Positions 11,331 through 22,852 of a stretch of 64,000 nt of DNA are shown here, one piece after another; position 1 is the first letter of the stretch; every line of letters starts with the position of its first letter. The translations under genes were made by a program, and so were the position numbers. The stretch comes from Neofusicoccum parvum (taxonomy: Eukaryota; Ascomycota; Dothideomycetes; Botryosphaeriales; Botryosphaeriaceae). The stretch lies in assembly GCA_020912385.1 (NCBI GenBank), contig CP087209.1, positions 2,046,001 through 2,110,000 on the forward strand. Direction: 5' to 3'. The notes under the pieces were generated by a model. That model made no database searches. It was given only the letters and a program-made list of their open reading frames with translations, and was not told where the DNA came from.

Positions 11331-12890
11331 TGTGTCGGAATGGAGAAAGTGCCAAGCGGGCGATGTCGAGGTTGTTTGGGTGGATGTAAGGGTGCGTGCG
11401 ACGCGCGAGGGAGGCGGGTGCGATGCGGGGAGTCGCGCGTTGCCGAACGGTGCGCAGGACTGCTTGCGACCGGTCGCGACGCGTCGCGCGTAGAGTGCGG
11501 CGATTCGGACGGGTGCAAGCGTCGATTTGAGCGATCTGCGCGGCTGCAGCGATGGGGGACGCGACGGTGGGCGATGGGGTCGTTGAAACACTGCGGAGCG
11601 GACGTCAACGCGACGTTCAAAAGTTGTCAAGGCTGCCGGGCCCGCGCCTCGCTAAAGTCCGAGCGAGCAGGGATGCGGCTTGGCGCGCCAGCCGAATCGA
11701 GTAACTTACCTCGTATGAGTGCAGGTGAGGTGGACGAGCGTCGGTTTTGGGAGCCAAGTGAGGCAGAACCGACGATCGTCGAGGGTTGGAAGGTGGGGAG
11801 AGAGTGGGGTTCGTGAGGAGCGGGCGGGGTTTTTATAATGTCTGCGAGTGCCTGTGGGCGGCGGGCTTTCACACGGTGTCGCTTACCACCACAGGCAGGC
11901 GCGGCAGGTCACTCTTGCCAGAACGAGTAGGCACGCCTGGCAGTAACAGCGCGCAAGGTTGCCTAGCAACGTGTTGCCGTAGGCCATGCTTGTCACAGCG
12001 ACTGCCCGACCTCAAACCAAGCTGGGCAATGGGGAGCTGAAGCAGTCATCCGGATGCAGAAATGCTCGGATCTGCATAGCAAAGCCATCCGGATGAATGC
12101 TTCAGCTCCTCACGCGGCTGGCTTACCTACCCCATCCACCCTATCAGATAGAGCTCCTCGCTGTTACTACCATTGCTTTTGCATTCAGCAGTGAGAGACC
12201 ATTCTACTGTTCTTCGATGCGATTGAGGTCAACCGTAGACACTGCGACTGGGTCTCATTCTATGCTCAGGTCTTCTGCGGTAATTTAGCCAAGCTACTCT
12301 GCTCGCGTACTTCGTCAGTCGCGGCGTTTCGTTGTCAAAGATCTGCTCACTTTCCAACTGTTGAACACGCCTTCAAGATCTTCTGTGCGAAGCTCACATA
12401 GACTCTACCAGCTATACGCGGCATCCACTTGATCACCCGCAAAGATCTCCGCCAGCAATGGCGCATACTCGAGACCCCACCAAGGACCGTGCAGACACAA
12501 CGCCGAGCCGACAACAAAGAGACAAAGCGCGAGTCGCGACTTGATGGAAGCGTTCGTTCTCTCTGCCATCCTCGAGATGACGAGAGACCGTTCTAGTTTC
12601 TATCAATCTATTCACTTTGCCAAGCAAGATAACAGACCTACCTACGCTGGTGCTCCTGCAGACATTGGAGCAGCAGGATGCAGCAGGACACATTCATTCT
12701 AGCTTTATTGTCCGGCATGAACTTACTTCTACTAGTAATGGGATGCTGCACTTGCCATCGAGCGGACTCGAATGTGAACCAATCCTTGATGTTTAGCCTA
12801 TGTATAAGCGCTTACCACCCATTCAGGGCAAATCCAGGATCTCGAAAAATAATAATCCCCCAAACGCCTCTGATCATGCAGAACAACATT
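11331..12890. other. Intergenic, 1.6 kb
   Basis: Promoter and leader of the disordered-protein gene (about 11.33-11.9 kb, CG-rich) and the 3' flank of the PRPP synthetase gene. It holds hairpin copy C at 12033-12109. No further gene is visible. Confidence 0.5.
12033..12109. repeat. Hairpin repeat copy C (best preserved)
   Basis: Arm 12033-12056 and arm 12086-12109 are inverted copies that agree at 23 of 24 positions (GGAGCTGAAGCA, one mismatch, TCATCCGGATG). The spacer itself contains a second inverted pair, ATGCAGA and TCTGCAT, so nearly the whole 77 nt can fold on itself. This copy defines the family consensus used for the others. Confidence 0.85.
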
Positions 12891-14648
12891 TTACAAGGAG
12901 TCCGGCTCGCGCCCGTCAGTCGATCTAACATCGCCAGCGACTCCGTTTAGTCGTAGTTGAAAAGCACACTAATGCTCTCGCCATGGTGCACGCGACGGAT
13001 TGCCTGGGGGCTATTAGCAAGATTCACAGCTGCTGGTGCTCAGTGAGAGACAAACCTCGGCGAATACACTGGGACATGTTAGCATGAGCTCTTGGTCTCA
13101 TCTATTACAATCGGGGGTTCCACTTACTTTCCAACTTCGAGAACCTCAAGCTTGCTGCAATTCTCGAGGTGCTCCGTCTGATCGACGCTGTTCGTAACCA
13201 CCAGCTACGACTGTTAGTATGATTCACAGACGAGTCCACTGGCATGCCACTCAGCGTCTAAACATTGGGTTTCCTCACCTTATCGATTGCGCTAGCGTTG
13301 ATGCGGTCAATAGCGTCGCCGCTAAGAATACCGTGGGTGACAAGAGCGTAGACCTTTGTTGCACCCTCTTTCTTGAGCAGCTTCGCCGCTCTAGTAATGG
13401 TGTTCGACGTGTCGGCCAAATCGTCAACCAGGATGGCCGTCCGCTCTGCAACATCACCAACAAGCATCATGGTCGCGTTTTGGCGATCGGTGATCTGAGT
13501 CGGGCGCCTCTCTACGACGAAATCAGTGTCTGCAGTGCGTGTGAAATATGCGCGCTAAACCAACCTTTGTGGATCAGCGCGAAGGGCATGCCCAAAGCAT
13601 CGGCAATGGCAGTGGCGCGCTTTGCTCCGCCGGCATCGGGGCTGACAATTACAGCTTCCCTGTAGTTGGGAATGTGGTACTGAATGTACTTGCGCAGGAG
13701 GTGACGGCCGTAGAGGTTGTCGACCGGAATGTCAAAGAAGCCCTGATACTGAGGGTCATGGAGATCCATGGTGATGACATGATCAGCACCAGCGCAGGTC
13801 AACAGATCCGCGACTACTCCGGAATCAGTTCTAGCACAGGGTTGATACAGCCATGCGTTGACGTACCGAGGGTTCCCGCCTGCGCGACCCACTGCTTGTA
13901 GCCGCGTTGCGGCTCAAACTTCGGCGGTTGTGTCACGGATCCATTAACTCCGTTGACTCCATTGAAACCGTTGGCGGACGAGTTGGAGGCGCCGCGTTCA
14001 CGAGTGAAGTGGCCTTGCTTGTCAGCTTCTCCTGGGTGATAAGGATCAGATCCACCCTTACTATCTTCGCGGGCGCCTTTTGTGGGGCTAGTTTCGGGGG
14101 CGCCATTGCGGCGATCGTCCATCTGCAGGCGGCTGAGCTGCTTGTTCAAGCCGTCCTGGCCGCCGGGCAATCCAATGCTCTCGGGACGGCCAGGCGCAGG
14201 AGTCGCCGGCACGCTGTCGAAGCTGTAGTTGGCCGTGCGGCTGGGATTGCTCGGGCCCTTCGCAAGCGGAGCGCCACGCTTCTCGTAGGGAATGTCGCTC
14301 TGGCGAGAGTACGGGAACAGAGGCAGGACTGCAGTGACGCGCCGGGCCGAGGCCGTCTTGCAGGCAGAGACGGTGATGAGGAGCTGCGTTGCGGCGTCAG
14401 TGGTCCAGCAATGCCCGAGTGCGCAGCATTCAGTATACCTCCATGAGGTGGTCATTGACCTTTCCTCCGCCCGACTGAATGATGAAGACGTCCTTGCCGC
14501 GCACCGACTCCTGTATCTCCACGCGTGTCTCGCCCACGGCAAATTTGCTCAAGAGGATCTGGGCCGGCGGGATGCCGAGATGGTTGCAGATGGTCTCGGT
14601 GAGCTGGGGGTGGCTGCTGCCGCCCAAGATCACGAGGTTGCGAACCAT
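12891..14648 (-). CDS. PRS5: Ribose-phosphate pyrophosphokinase (Prs5-type subunit)
   Basis: The enzyme makes PRPP from ribose-5-phosphate and ATP, for nucleotide, histidine and tryptophan synthesis. There are seven exons: 14648-14439, 14383-13867, 13813-13565, 13511-13279, 13204-13128, 13068-13056 (13 nt) and 13004-12891. The start [16 protein letters not shown] matches the family N-terminus. [24 protein letters not shown] carries the ATP-loop region. A low-complexity insert of roughly 120 residues follows, with [11 protein letters not shown]; such an insert marks the fungal Prs5-type non-homologous region. Then come [31 protein letters not shown] and the PRPP-binding loop [12 protein letters not shown]. 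The last exon begins [15 protein letters not shown]. After this a run of five T (coding strand) puts the expected end NYD-stop out of frame, and the frame read here runs on 21 codons to 12891. The symbol is by similarity to yeast. Confidence 0.93.
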
Positions 14649-16288
14649 GATGGCGCACTGAGGGGGAGGAGAGAGCGAGCTGGGGCAAGCGGTGGGCGTG
14701 TGGAGCAGGACCGCGACAGAGGCTCGCTCAGGCTGCGCTCGGGAGAAAGGCCGGCGGGCGAGAGCTGAGCGGGAACAGCGGTGGCGGGTCGAGGGCGGCG
14801 GGTCGGGGGCGCAGATGCGGTCGCTCACGGGCTGCGGCTATAGGAGGTGGTGCAGAGGGCAGACGGGTGTCTGGCAGAGGCGGCGCATATCATGGTGGTC
14901 ATTGTTGAAAAATTCCCAGCGCGGGGATGATTGGGTCGAGCTTCCGGCCTTTGGCACCAGGTCACTGCCGCCTTTCCTCTTTGCAACACCACCCGGCCCA
15001 CCCCACGAACTGCTCGCCCCAGCGCTGACTCGGGCCCTGTCCAAGACGATTTGCACGGAGGATCCGCCTCCTTGCGCCGCCTTGCGCGGCCGAGTGCAGT
15101 GTCTGCCGCCGCCGCCAAAGACGCTGTCCGAGGCCTGCAACACACGGGCACCCACGCCCGCCCGCCCGGCCTATGCCTTTGTCGCCATTACTAACGCCGC
15201 TCGCTCACCACCGGCGTCCATCAACCAGCTGCACCGCGCAACCCCACGCTCTGCTTGGCATGCCATGTCCGGCATCGCAGTGCGGCTTCTGGCGTTTCGA
15301 GCTCCTGGCTCTGGCGCACAGCCGCCGTGACAGCCGCCGCCGATCAGCATTCGCGAGGGCCGACCTGACGCACGCAATGCTCGCCGGCATGTCTCTCAGA
15401 CGATCTGCTTCATCTTTTGTTGCTAGATGGCGCGCAGTCTCACGGATCGAGCTGCTCACCCAGCCGGCCGGATTGGGTCCTCACTCAAGCTACCTGGTTC
15501 GCCCTTTCTTGGCCATCGATGCACCGCTGGAATTTGTTGCCCGGAGTGGTTCTAGCCTTCAGCTTGATCCAGAGTGTTCTCTTCGCACAGACAGGTGCGC
15601 ATCAAATAGTAGAGCGCGTATGCCGTGTCCGGCAGCAGAGCTTAGCTACTCGCTGCGTGGATTGAGAGACACCCAGCGGTCTGGCCCAGACGTCCATGTA
15701 CCAAGATGGACTTTCCGAATCCCGATGGTACCGCTCTTTCTGTCGAGTGACAATTGATGGTTATTGCTGGCCGTGCTCTATTTGGCCCTCGCATGGTAGA
15801 TCATTCGAGATGAGGTAGGTGAGTTTGGCACGCGCAGGTGAAAATCAGGGAAATCCTTTACCGAGCCCATGCACTCAGTGATAAAGAGATAAAGTGACGC
15901 TGCCATGCAGTTTGCAAGAATCAGGGCAATGAGCGATAAGTACATGGCGGGGAATCTTCGGGGGCCGTCTCGTTGTTCTGCCAGCGGCGCCCGAAGTGGA
16001 AGTGTGTCCTCGAATGGGAGAGTGGCTAGGAGGTTCTTTCGTCAGCTTCTAGAATGTCGCCATGCATCCGGACGGCCGTTGCCAGTCACGACTACTCGCG
16101 ATGCCTTTGACGTACCTTCCCCGCACTTCCCCACGTCGCGTCCGCGGAGCACGTAGATCTAGACGCCGGAGATCCGCGCAGCATATATTGCCCCAGGATC
16201 TTGGGTCCAAATCGACAGTCCATAAGACCTGAGAAAGTACCACAACTATCACCAAGTCTCTCTGCAACAAGATCGGAAAGCTGGCACG
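14649..16288. other. Divergent promoter region, 1.6 kb
   Basis: The stretch separates the starts of the PRPP synthetase (minus) and metallo-hydrolase (plus) genes. Overlapping short frames on both strands look like chance in GC-rich DNA. A TATA-like site lies near its right end. Confidence 0.5.
16182..16189 (+). promoter_or_regulatory. TATA-like box
   Basis: CATATATT lies about 100 nt before the ATG of the metallo-beta-lactamase-fold gene, in otherwise mixed sequence. Placement fits a core promoter; no transcript start is known. Confidence 0.35.
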
Positions 16289-17443
16289 ATGTCCCAGAAC
16301 GGCAATATCGAGCCTCAGGCTCATCCATCCCTCAACATCCCCGCGTCTTCCACAAGCGTAGATGTCTCCATCATCAACACCTCAACCAACCTTGTCTGCC
16401 CTGCCAATGGCTTTGTCAAACCAATATTAAAGGGCCATGAAGCAATCAACATGCCGACATATTCCTTCCACATCCGGCATCCTTCTGGAAAAGAAATACT
16501 CTTTGACCTGGGCTCTCGAAAGGACTGGTGGAATTTCTCCCCGTTGGTGGTCGCAACAATCAAGAAGCTGATTTGGGGTCTGGATGTGACGAAAGGCATC
16601 AACGAGGTGCTGACTGAGGGCGGGGTTGATCTAAACCGCATCAGCTCCATCGTCATCTCCCACTGGCATTGGGACCACACTGGCGATCCATCGCTATTTC
16701 CCAAGTCCGCAGAGCTCGTGTTCGGACCAGGCTTCAAGAAGCAATTCATGCCGGGCTATCCGACAAACCCGAAGGGTGTAATGCTTGATTCGGACTTCGA
16801 GGGGCGCACCGTGCGTGAGGTGGAATTCTCGCCCGATTTCAAGATCGGCGAGTTTGAGGCCCACGACTTCTTCGGTGACGGGTCTTTCTACATACTCAAC
16901 GTCCCCGGCCATGCCGTCGGCCACATCTCAGCCCTGGCCCGCACAACGCCCGACACGTTCGTGTTCATGGGCGGTGACATCTGCCACTTTGGAGGTTCCT
17001 ACCGGCCCACAATCTATGCACCGATGCCTGAGACCATACCGGAGGGAGTTCCGTTGGACCGGAAGAGATTTCGTCTGCCATGTCCGTGCTCCATGTTCAC
17101 AGCTTGCCACCCGGATCAAGAGAATGCGCGTACAAAGCCCTATTACACCGTGACCTTTGAGGAGGGCAGCTGGTACATCGACCCGCCAACGGCACAGCAA
17201 TCGATCGATAGGCTCCAGGTTTTTGATGCCGATCCCAATGTGTTTGTTTGCATCGCGCATGACGAGGGGTTGATGGACGTGGTGGACTGGTTTCCGAACG
17301 GGAAGATAACTGATTGGAAGAAGAAGGGGTGGAAGGAACAGAGCCAGTGGGGCTTCCTCAATACGTTGCCCATCGACGGAAAACCTGCGGCCGAGCGGTT
17401 CTGCCCTGGATTGATGAAAGACGGGAAGATTGCGAACCTATGA
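16289..17443 (+). CDS. Metallo-beta-lactamase-fold hydrolase (lactonase-like)
   Basis: A single-exon gene for 384 residues. The signature HWHWDHTGD (His125, His127, Asp129, His130) is the zinc-binding HxHxDH of the metallo-beta-lactamase superfamily. Further ligands are likely in PGHAVGHIS and the Asp of GGDICHFGG, and a late His in IAHDEG completes the set. The arrangement is close to the lactonase and arylsulfatase-like side of the family that fungi carry in quantity. No signal peptide is seen, so it is probably cytosolic. The substrate cannot be told; a lactone or ester-type hydrolysis is the usual guess. The start was chosen at MSQNGNIEP because the first strand and the SVDVSIINTST segment follow at once. 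No neighbouring pathway gene hints at a role. Confidence 0.88.
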   Translation: MSQNGNIEPQAHPSLNIPASSTSVDVSIINTSTNLVCPANGFVKPILKGHEAINMPTYSFHIRHPSGKEILFDLGSRKDWWNFSPLVVATIKKLIWGLDVTKGINEVLTEGGVDLNRISSIVISHWHWDHTGDPSLFPKSAELVFGPGFKKQFMPGYPTNPKGVMLDSDFEGRTVREVEFSPDFKIGEFEAHDFFGDGSFYILNVPGHAVGHISALARTTPDTFVFMGGDICHFGGSYRPTIYAPMPETIPEGVPLDRKRFRLPCPCSMFTACHPDQENARTKPYYTVTFEEGSWYIDPPTAQQSIDRLQVFDADPNVFVCIAHDEGLMDVVDWFPNGKITDWKKKGWKEQSQWGFLNTLPIDGKPAAERFCPGLMKDGKIANL

Positions 17444-19700
17444 TTCCATAATGTATTCGATACTCAGTCGGGGTTTGCTTCTTGTCTTGCATTTTCGGCT
17501 CTCGTTGCACTTTGCTTGTTGGTACAGAAGCCGCCCATCCCATCACGGAATAGTCGTGGTTTCCATATTCAATGCAAGTATTACCGTAACTAAGGCTTTG
17601 TGCGTAAACATGCAACCGCACCTAAGGGCACTTGAGTTAAACTCCGCTCTTTGCTCTTGTGCCTCTTCCTAAGTTGAGGTCATTGGCGGCAAGATGGCCA
17701 TAGATGCAAATCGGTTCCACTGCTTAAGCTCCAGAACATGGCCACAACTTTGAAGTTGCTTACCCGGTATCACTGCCACCTGGAAGCACGACGGGCCTAA
17801 TATCCCGGAGAGATAGAAAAATAGCTGCAGTCCGGGAAAAACCAGTTACCGTTTCAAGCATCGGCATTATAGTGAGGCGCTTACCCAGAGCTGCGGCTCG
17901 TATGACCCTGCCAACGTATGTATCACTTTCCCGAGATCGACATGATTTTCGGACATTGTCGGGAACGTGTAGCGCTCGCTGCAGTGCAACGCAAGCGATT
18001 TCCCTTCATGTGAGAGCCGAAAAGCCAGCCCTCCACCAGGGCTTGAAGAACCGCCATCGATGATAGCCTCCAGGATCAATTGGGCACATGATGTCGGCTG
18101 TGAATCAGAAAGAGACTTTCACATGCTGCTGAGCCCATTGTTTGTCGAGACAGCTTTTGGGCGTGTACCAAAAAGTGTTGACGAGGATGTACAAGGTACT
18201 TATAGGCGTTGAGCTGTCCATCACACAAGGTCCGCCAGCATCGTACAGCGCGGGGAGCACCCGGAGCCGCAGGAATCCCGTTCGAATGTAGGAAAGTAAG
18301 AACAATTCCTCGCGCGCGAAGTTTTCGGGATTCAAAATGATACGATATGCAGCTGCTTACTCAAGTCCAACTGCACCCCTGCTCTTTCGGGGAAAGATGC
18401 GCCAGGGCCGGCGAAGCGAATGATGGGCTAGCCTCGGACGGAAATCTGATGGCCGGCTGCAGAGATTGGACACATCAATATCCCAGGCTGACGCCCTGCT
18501 GAGGGCTCACCGGTGCGGCATGGTCTTTTCCTCGTCCCCAAGGACAGCGAAGACAGCTGGGCCACGAGACCTCCGATCAAGGCCCACCGTGATACCTGCC
18601 AGCAAATGTCGAAGGCGCGGGAAGTCGCCGCGAGCACGGCCTGGGGATTTGCAGCTTTTGTGTCTCGATCAGGCAACCCAAGGCCGCGGTAGGCGCCCAC
18701 CACGCGAGGTGGGACAGGCCTTGTCGATGGCAAGCCCCAGGTGCCACACGGCACAGCTGCATTGGCGTGACGCACAGAGATATGCGAACCCATGAGCCCT
18801 CGCAGCTCTCCTCGGAAGGCTGACATGGCACACCGCTGGTTGCGGCGCGCATGCGCGTGGCGGCGGCGGCAGCGGTTCTGCTGCGCGGAGGCGCCCAGGC
18901 AAGTCCGGCGCGGCGAGCGAAGAAGACCCCATCTTGCAAGCAGCACGGAGGCGGCGGTCGGGGTGGTGCTGCTGGGCAGACGGCGGCAGCGCGCGGTCTG
19001 GGATGACGTACCGTGGACCCTTAAAAAATGACGGGCGGTGATCTCATTGGCCTGGCCGCCAGCGAGCTGCGGTTTCGACTGGAGCGAAGGGTGTGCCTGC
19101 GCCCGCTGCTGCCGGCCGCCGCCGCAGGACAGCAGGCGCGGGTGCTGGAGAGCGCGGTCCGCTGCGTGCGGGGGATGGGCAGCTGCGTCGGAGCGTGCTG
19201 GAGGCGTGCTGCGCGAGACCGCGGCGCCGCAACAAAGCATGCGCTCTTTCTCCTCCGGCCGTCGCTGGAGCCCCGATCGCCGCCGGACGGCGGACGACGG
19301 CCGCAGCTGCCCCTCCATTACGTTACCGCGCCTGGCGATTGCAGCGCTGCGACGAGCTTGAGGTACAAGTGCCGTCCAGCACCCTGTCCTGCATTACACT
19401 TTTTCCCATCGCACTTCTGCCCACCTCCTGCGCCCCGTCTCTTTTTAACCCGCCTGACCTACCCAGCAGCTTTAGCTCTGACATCTCCTAATCCGCCCTG
19501 TCCTCCGTGCAACCCGGGCCACGACTCGCACGCGTGACCGCCGACACGAGCCCATACTCCCAAAAGTACCCCTCGAGCTCCGTACCAGCTTGTACCACCA
19601 CAGCTCCCAGCCGCCAACAGCTGCATTAACCCCAGACGCCCACGCCCCGGTCGCTCCTTTGCCGCCTCCCACAGCCTTCTCCTCGCTCTACCAGCGTGCA
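17444..19700. other. Intergenic, 2.3 kb
   Basis: The 3' flank of the metallo-hydrolase, then the long upstream region of the trehalase gene. Around 17.76-18.36 kb on the minus strand some codon-like blocks appear (see findings) but no intact gene can be built. The last 300 nt are C-rich leader. Confidence 0.45.
19310..19573 (+). promoter_or_regulatory. CCCCT stress-element-like sites upstream of trehalase
   Basis: CCCCT occurs at 19310-19314 and 19569-19573, upstream of the trehalase ATG at 19701. In yeasts this pentamer is the STRE core bound by Msn2/4-type factors, and neutral trehalase genes are known STRE targets. The leader is C-rich, so chance occurrence is quite possible. Confidence 0.25.
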
Positions 19701-22142
19701 ATGAGCTCGCAGCAATCGGTTCCCCGCCACCATCGCAGTTCGACCAACGACATCGACCCCCTGTCTGCGGCACAGATTTACTATGGCGATTCCCACAAGA
19801 AGAAGACTAAGACCCGGACCTACTCGGGCGTAAGTTCTGCTCTGCCCGCTGGTTGGCGGCTCGCGAGCGGCAGCTGATGGGCGGTGCTCGACAGGTTCTC
19901 GACGTTGGACAGCACAATGCCGCGGTGGCCGCCGGCATGAAGCAGCCGGGACGCAGGTCCAGCCACGGTGGGTCGCCTGCGCACCTTTGTCTGCAGCCAG
20001 AATCCGTGTGATTTCTAACGCCTTCCATCCAGATGAACACGCATCCCAGCCTCGCAAGTTTCTTATCCCCGTCGACGAGACATTGAAGACTCTCCTTGAG
20101 CGTGAGGACACCGACCAGAACTACCAGATCACCATTGAGGACTCAGGCCCAAAGGTGCGCACACTTGGCAATGTGGAGAAGCTCCAGGAGGAATTGCGGG
20201 TTGACACGGTGCTCTAGGTCCTCTCCGTCGGCACGGCTGCCTCCAATGGCCTCAACCGTTTTGATGTTCGCGGAACCTACATGCTGGCCAATCTCCTGCA
20301 GGAGCTCACGCTCGCCAAAGACTACGGCCGCAAGACGATTGTTCTCGACGAGGCACGCCTCAACGAGAACCCGGTCAACCGCCTATCGCGTTTGATTAAA
20401 GACACGTTCTGGAACAATCTCACCCGCCGAACCGACTCCTCGAACATCGCCCGCATCGCCCGCGATCCCAAGGATTGGACGGAGAACCCTCACCCGAGAA
20501 TCTACGTTCCTCGTGGCGCTCCCGAGCAGTATGAATACTACCTCAAGCACGCCAAGGAACATCCGGACGACAAACTCGAAGTCATTTGGCTAGCCGAAGA
20601 CTGCACCAATGACGACTACGTGAGAGACCTCAACGACGCGCCCGGTCTTCTTGCTTTGGATATGGAGGAATATATCAACGAGCAGGGAGAGAAAGACTTC
20701 CGCGGCAAGCCGTTTGTGGTTCCCGGGGGCAGGTTCAATGAGCTCTATGGCTGGGACAGCTATATGGAGTCTCTTGGTCTGCTTGTCAATGACCGTGTCG
20801 ATTTGGTCAAGTCCATGGTTGAGAACTTCTGTTTCTGCATCAAGCACTACGGGAAAATCCTCAATGGCAACCGGACTTACTATCTCGGCCGCTCGCAGCC
20901 GCCGTTCCTCACGGACATGTGCCTCCGTGTCTATGATCGTATCAAGCACGAGCCGGGAGCGCAGGACTTCTTGAAGACGTCGATCATGGCGGCGATCAAA
21001 GAGTACTACAGCGTCTGGATGGCAGCTCCGCGCTATGACCCGGAGAGCGGGCTGACGAGGTACCGTCCCGGCGGTATTGGCGTGCCTCCGGAGACCGAAG
21101 CCACCCACTTCGTTCACATTCTAGAGCCGTACGCTAAGAAGTACAACATGACCTTCGAGGAGTTCGTGCAAGCGTACAATCACCGGAAGGTATCTGAGCC
21201 GGAGCTCGACATGTACTTCCTTCATGATCGCGCGGTCCGAGAGTCTGGTCACGACACATCCTATCGTCTGGAGCGTGTCGCCGCTGATTTGGCGACTGTT
21301 GACCTCAATTCCCTCCTGTACAAGTACGAGACGGATATCGCTCGTACTATTCGCGCTCATTTCGGTGACCGTCTTGCTATTCCCGCCGAGTTCTGCGTTC
21401 CGGGCCAGGAGCCAGGCCACGTAGAAACGTCGGCTGTATGGGACCGACGTGCGAAGAAGAGAAAGGCGCTCATGGAGAAGTACATGTGGAGTGAAGAGGA
21501 GGGTATGTTTTTCGACTATCACACAGTCGAGAAGAAGCAGACTGGATACGAGAGTGCAACCACATTCTGGCCCATGTGGGCTGGTGTTGCTACGCCGCGC
21601 CAGGCTGCCGCGCTTGTCACGAAAGCCCTTCCCAAGCTGGAAGAGTTCGGCGGTCTTGTCTCGGGTACTGAGAAGTCTCGTGGTGAGGTTGGCCTCGAGC
21701 GTCCGAACCGTCAGTGGGACTACCCGTTCGGCTGGGCACCACAACAGATGCTCGCGTGGGTTGGCCTTCAACGCTTTGGGTACGAGGCAGAGGCTCAACG
21801 CCTGGCGTACAAGTGGTGCTACATGGTCACCAAGGCCTTCGTCGACTTCAATGGTGTCGTTGTTGAGAAGTACGATGTCACCAGACCCATCGATCCTCAC
21901 AAGGTCGAGGCAGAGTACGGCAATCAGGGCAGCGACTTTAAAGGCGTTCCCCGTGAAGGGTAAGTGTGCTGGTTTGATTGGAACATCCTATGGCAGTAAG
22001 CTAATTCACTTTCAGATTCGGTTGGGTCAATGCCAGCTATGTGTATGGCTTGCAGATGCTTAACGCGCACATGAGACGTGCTCTGGGTGCCTTGACGCCA
22101 TATGACACGTTTGTGAGGGCCACCGAAGCTCTCGGCTTCTAG
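19701..22142 (+). CDS. NTH1: Neutral (cytosolic) trehalase
   Basis: It cleaves trehalose to two glucose molecules in the cytosol during stress recovery and germination. The five exons are 19701-19829, 19895-19967, 20033-20154, 20218-21959 and 22016-22142, for 730 residues, the usual neutral trehalase length. Glycosyl hydrolase family 37 signatures are both present: [14 protein letters not shown] from residue 277 and [12 protein letters not shown] from residue 607. The N-terminal part carries basic phospho-site-like clusters (RHHRSS, GRRSS), as expected for PKA control. The EF-hand-like calcium loop [12 protein letters not shown] (93-104) belongs to the regulatory calcium-binding domain that distinguishes neutral from acid trehalases. 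There is no signal peptide. The third intron (63 nt) is a multiple of three, and its only in-frame stop is its own terminal TAG. Called treB in Aspergillus. Confidence 0.97.
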
Positions 22143-22852
22143 AGCGTGCCTTGTGGTTTGCTGCTACTGTTTGCTCCGCACAGGCTGAAGACGACAAACA
22201 TGGCAGTTAGAGCTTTTGTTTAGCGGCGCGTCTGATACATAGTTGCTTCTTGAGTTTGGAAGAGTGCGGAGCGTCCTGGCGTCAGCATTTGAGGGCTTTT
22301 GAATTCGGTGGGTGATTTTCACAGAATCCCGTCTCCTGTCAATCCTACAACACCAACAAAAGGGTCCTAGCGATCGTAACGGTGAGTTCGGCGTGGTTTC
22401 TCGGCGATGGAGTGGGATTAGCGGGTTTGGGCGAGCAGCGTTTAGGATATCCAAGACATTGATTCATTGCTCAACATTACCGATCGTGAAGACAGCGCCG
22501 CCGTGGCTTCCTCTCTGGGACACCGGCGGCGTTTGTGGTAGCCACACACAGCCACGGAGCGCAGGCCGAGAGCTGGAAGAGAGCTGGAAACCCATGGAAA
22601 CACGGCCGGAAGCGGTTAGCGGGCTGACTAAGTCGGGCGGCGACGCCGATGACTCCCCCACAAGACGTCAAGCGTGCCCGCCGCCTCGCCGGTCTTCACT
22701 TCGCAGCCTCATAAAAGCCGCTGTTCCCTGCTTAACTCCACATCCCACAACTCTACGCAACACTCTTACCGCCCACCCCATCGGCCACCCACCACCCAAG
22801 CCTCTGCCGCACCCTCGCAGCCTCCCACCGAACACACATCAACACCGCAACA
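22143..22852. other. Intergenic with C-rich MBF1 leader
   Basis: The 3' flank of trehalase, then the MBF1 promoter. From about 22700 to the ATG the plus strand is strongly C-rich with few G, a composition common in leaders of highly expressed fungal housekeeping genes. No gene is seen. Confidence 0.5.

Noticed and set aside
17669..17736. Possible seventh hairpin copy (ACTGCTTAAGCTCC arm)
   Set aside because: Only one arm resembles the family; the proposed partner near 17669 matches too weakly to count.
18428..19318. A roughly 300-codon open frame on the minus strand upstream of trehalase
   Set aside because: GC-rich DNA with overlapping frames on both strands, Arg/Ala-rich random composition, and no motif or start context.
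20155..20217. Apparent premature stop codon in the trehalase gene
   Set aside because: The stop is the TAG acceptor of a normal 63-nt intron; removing it restores the conserved [14 protein letters not shown] sequence.
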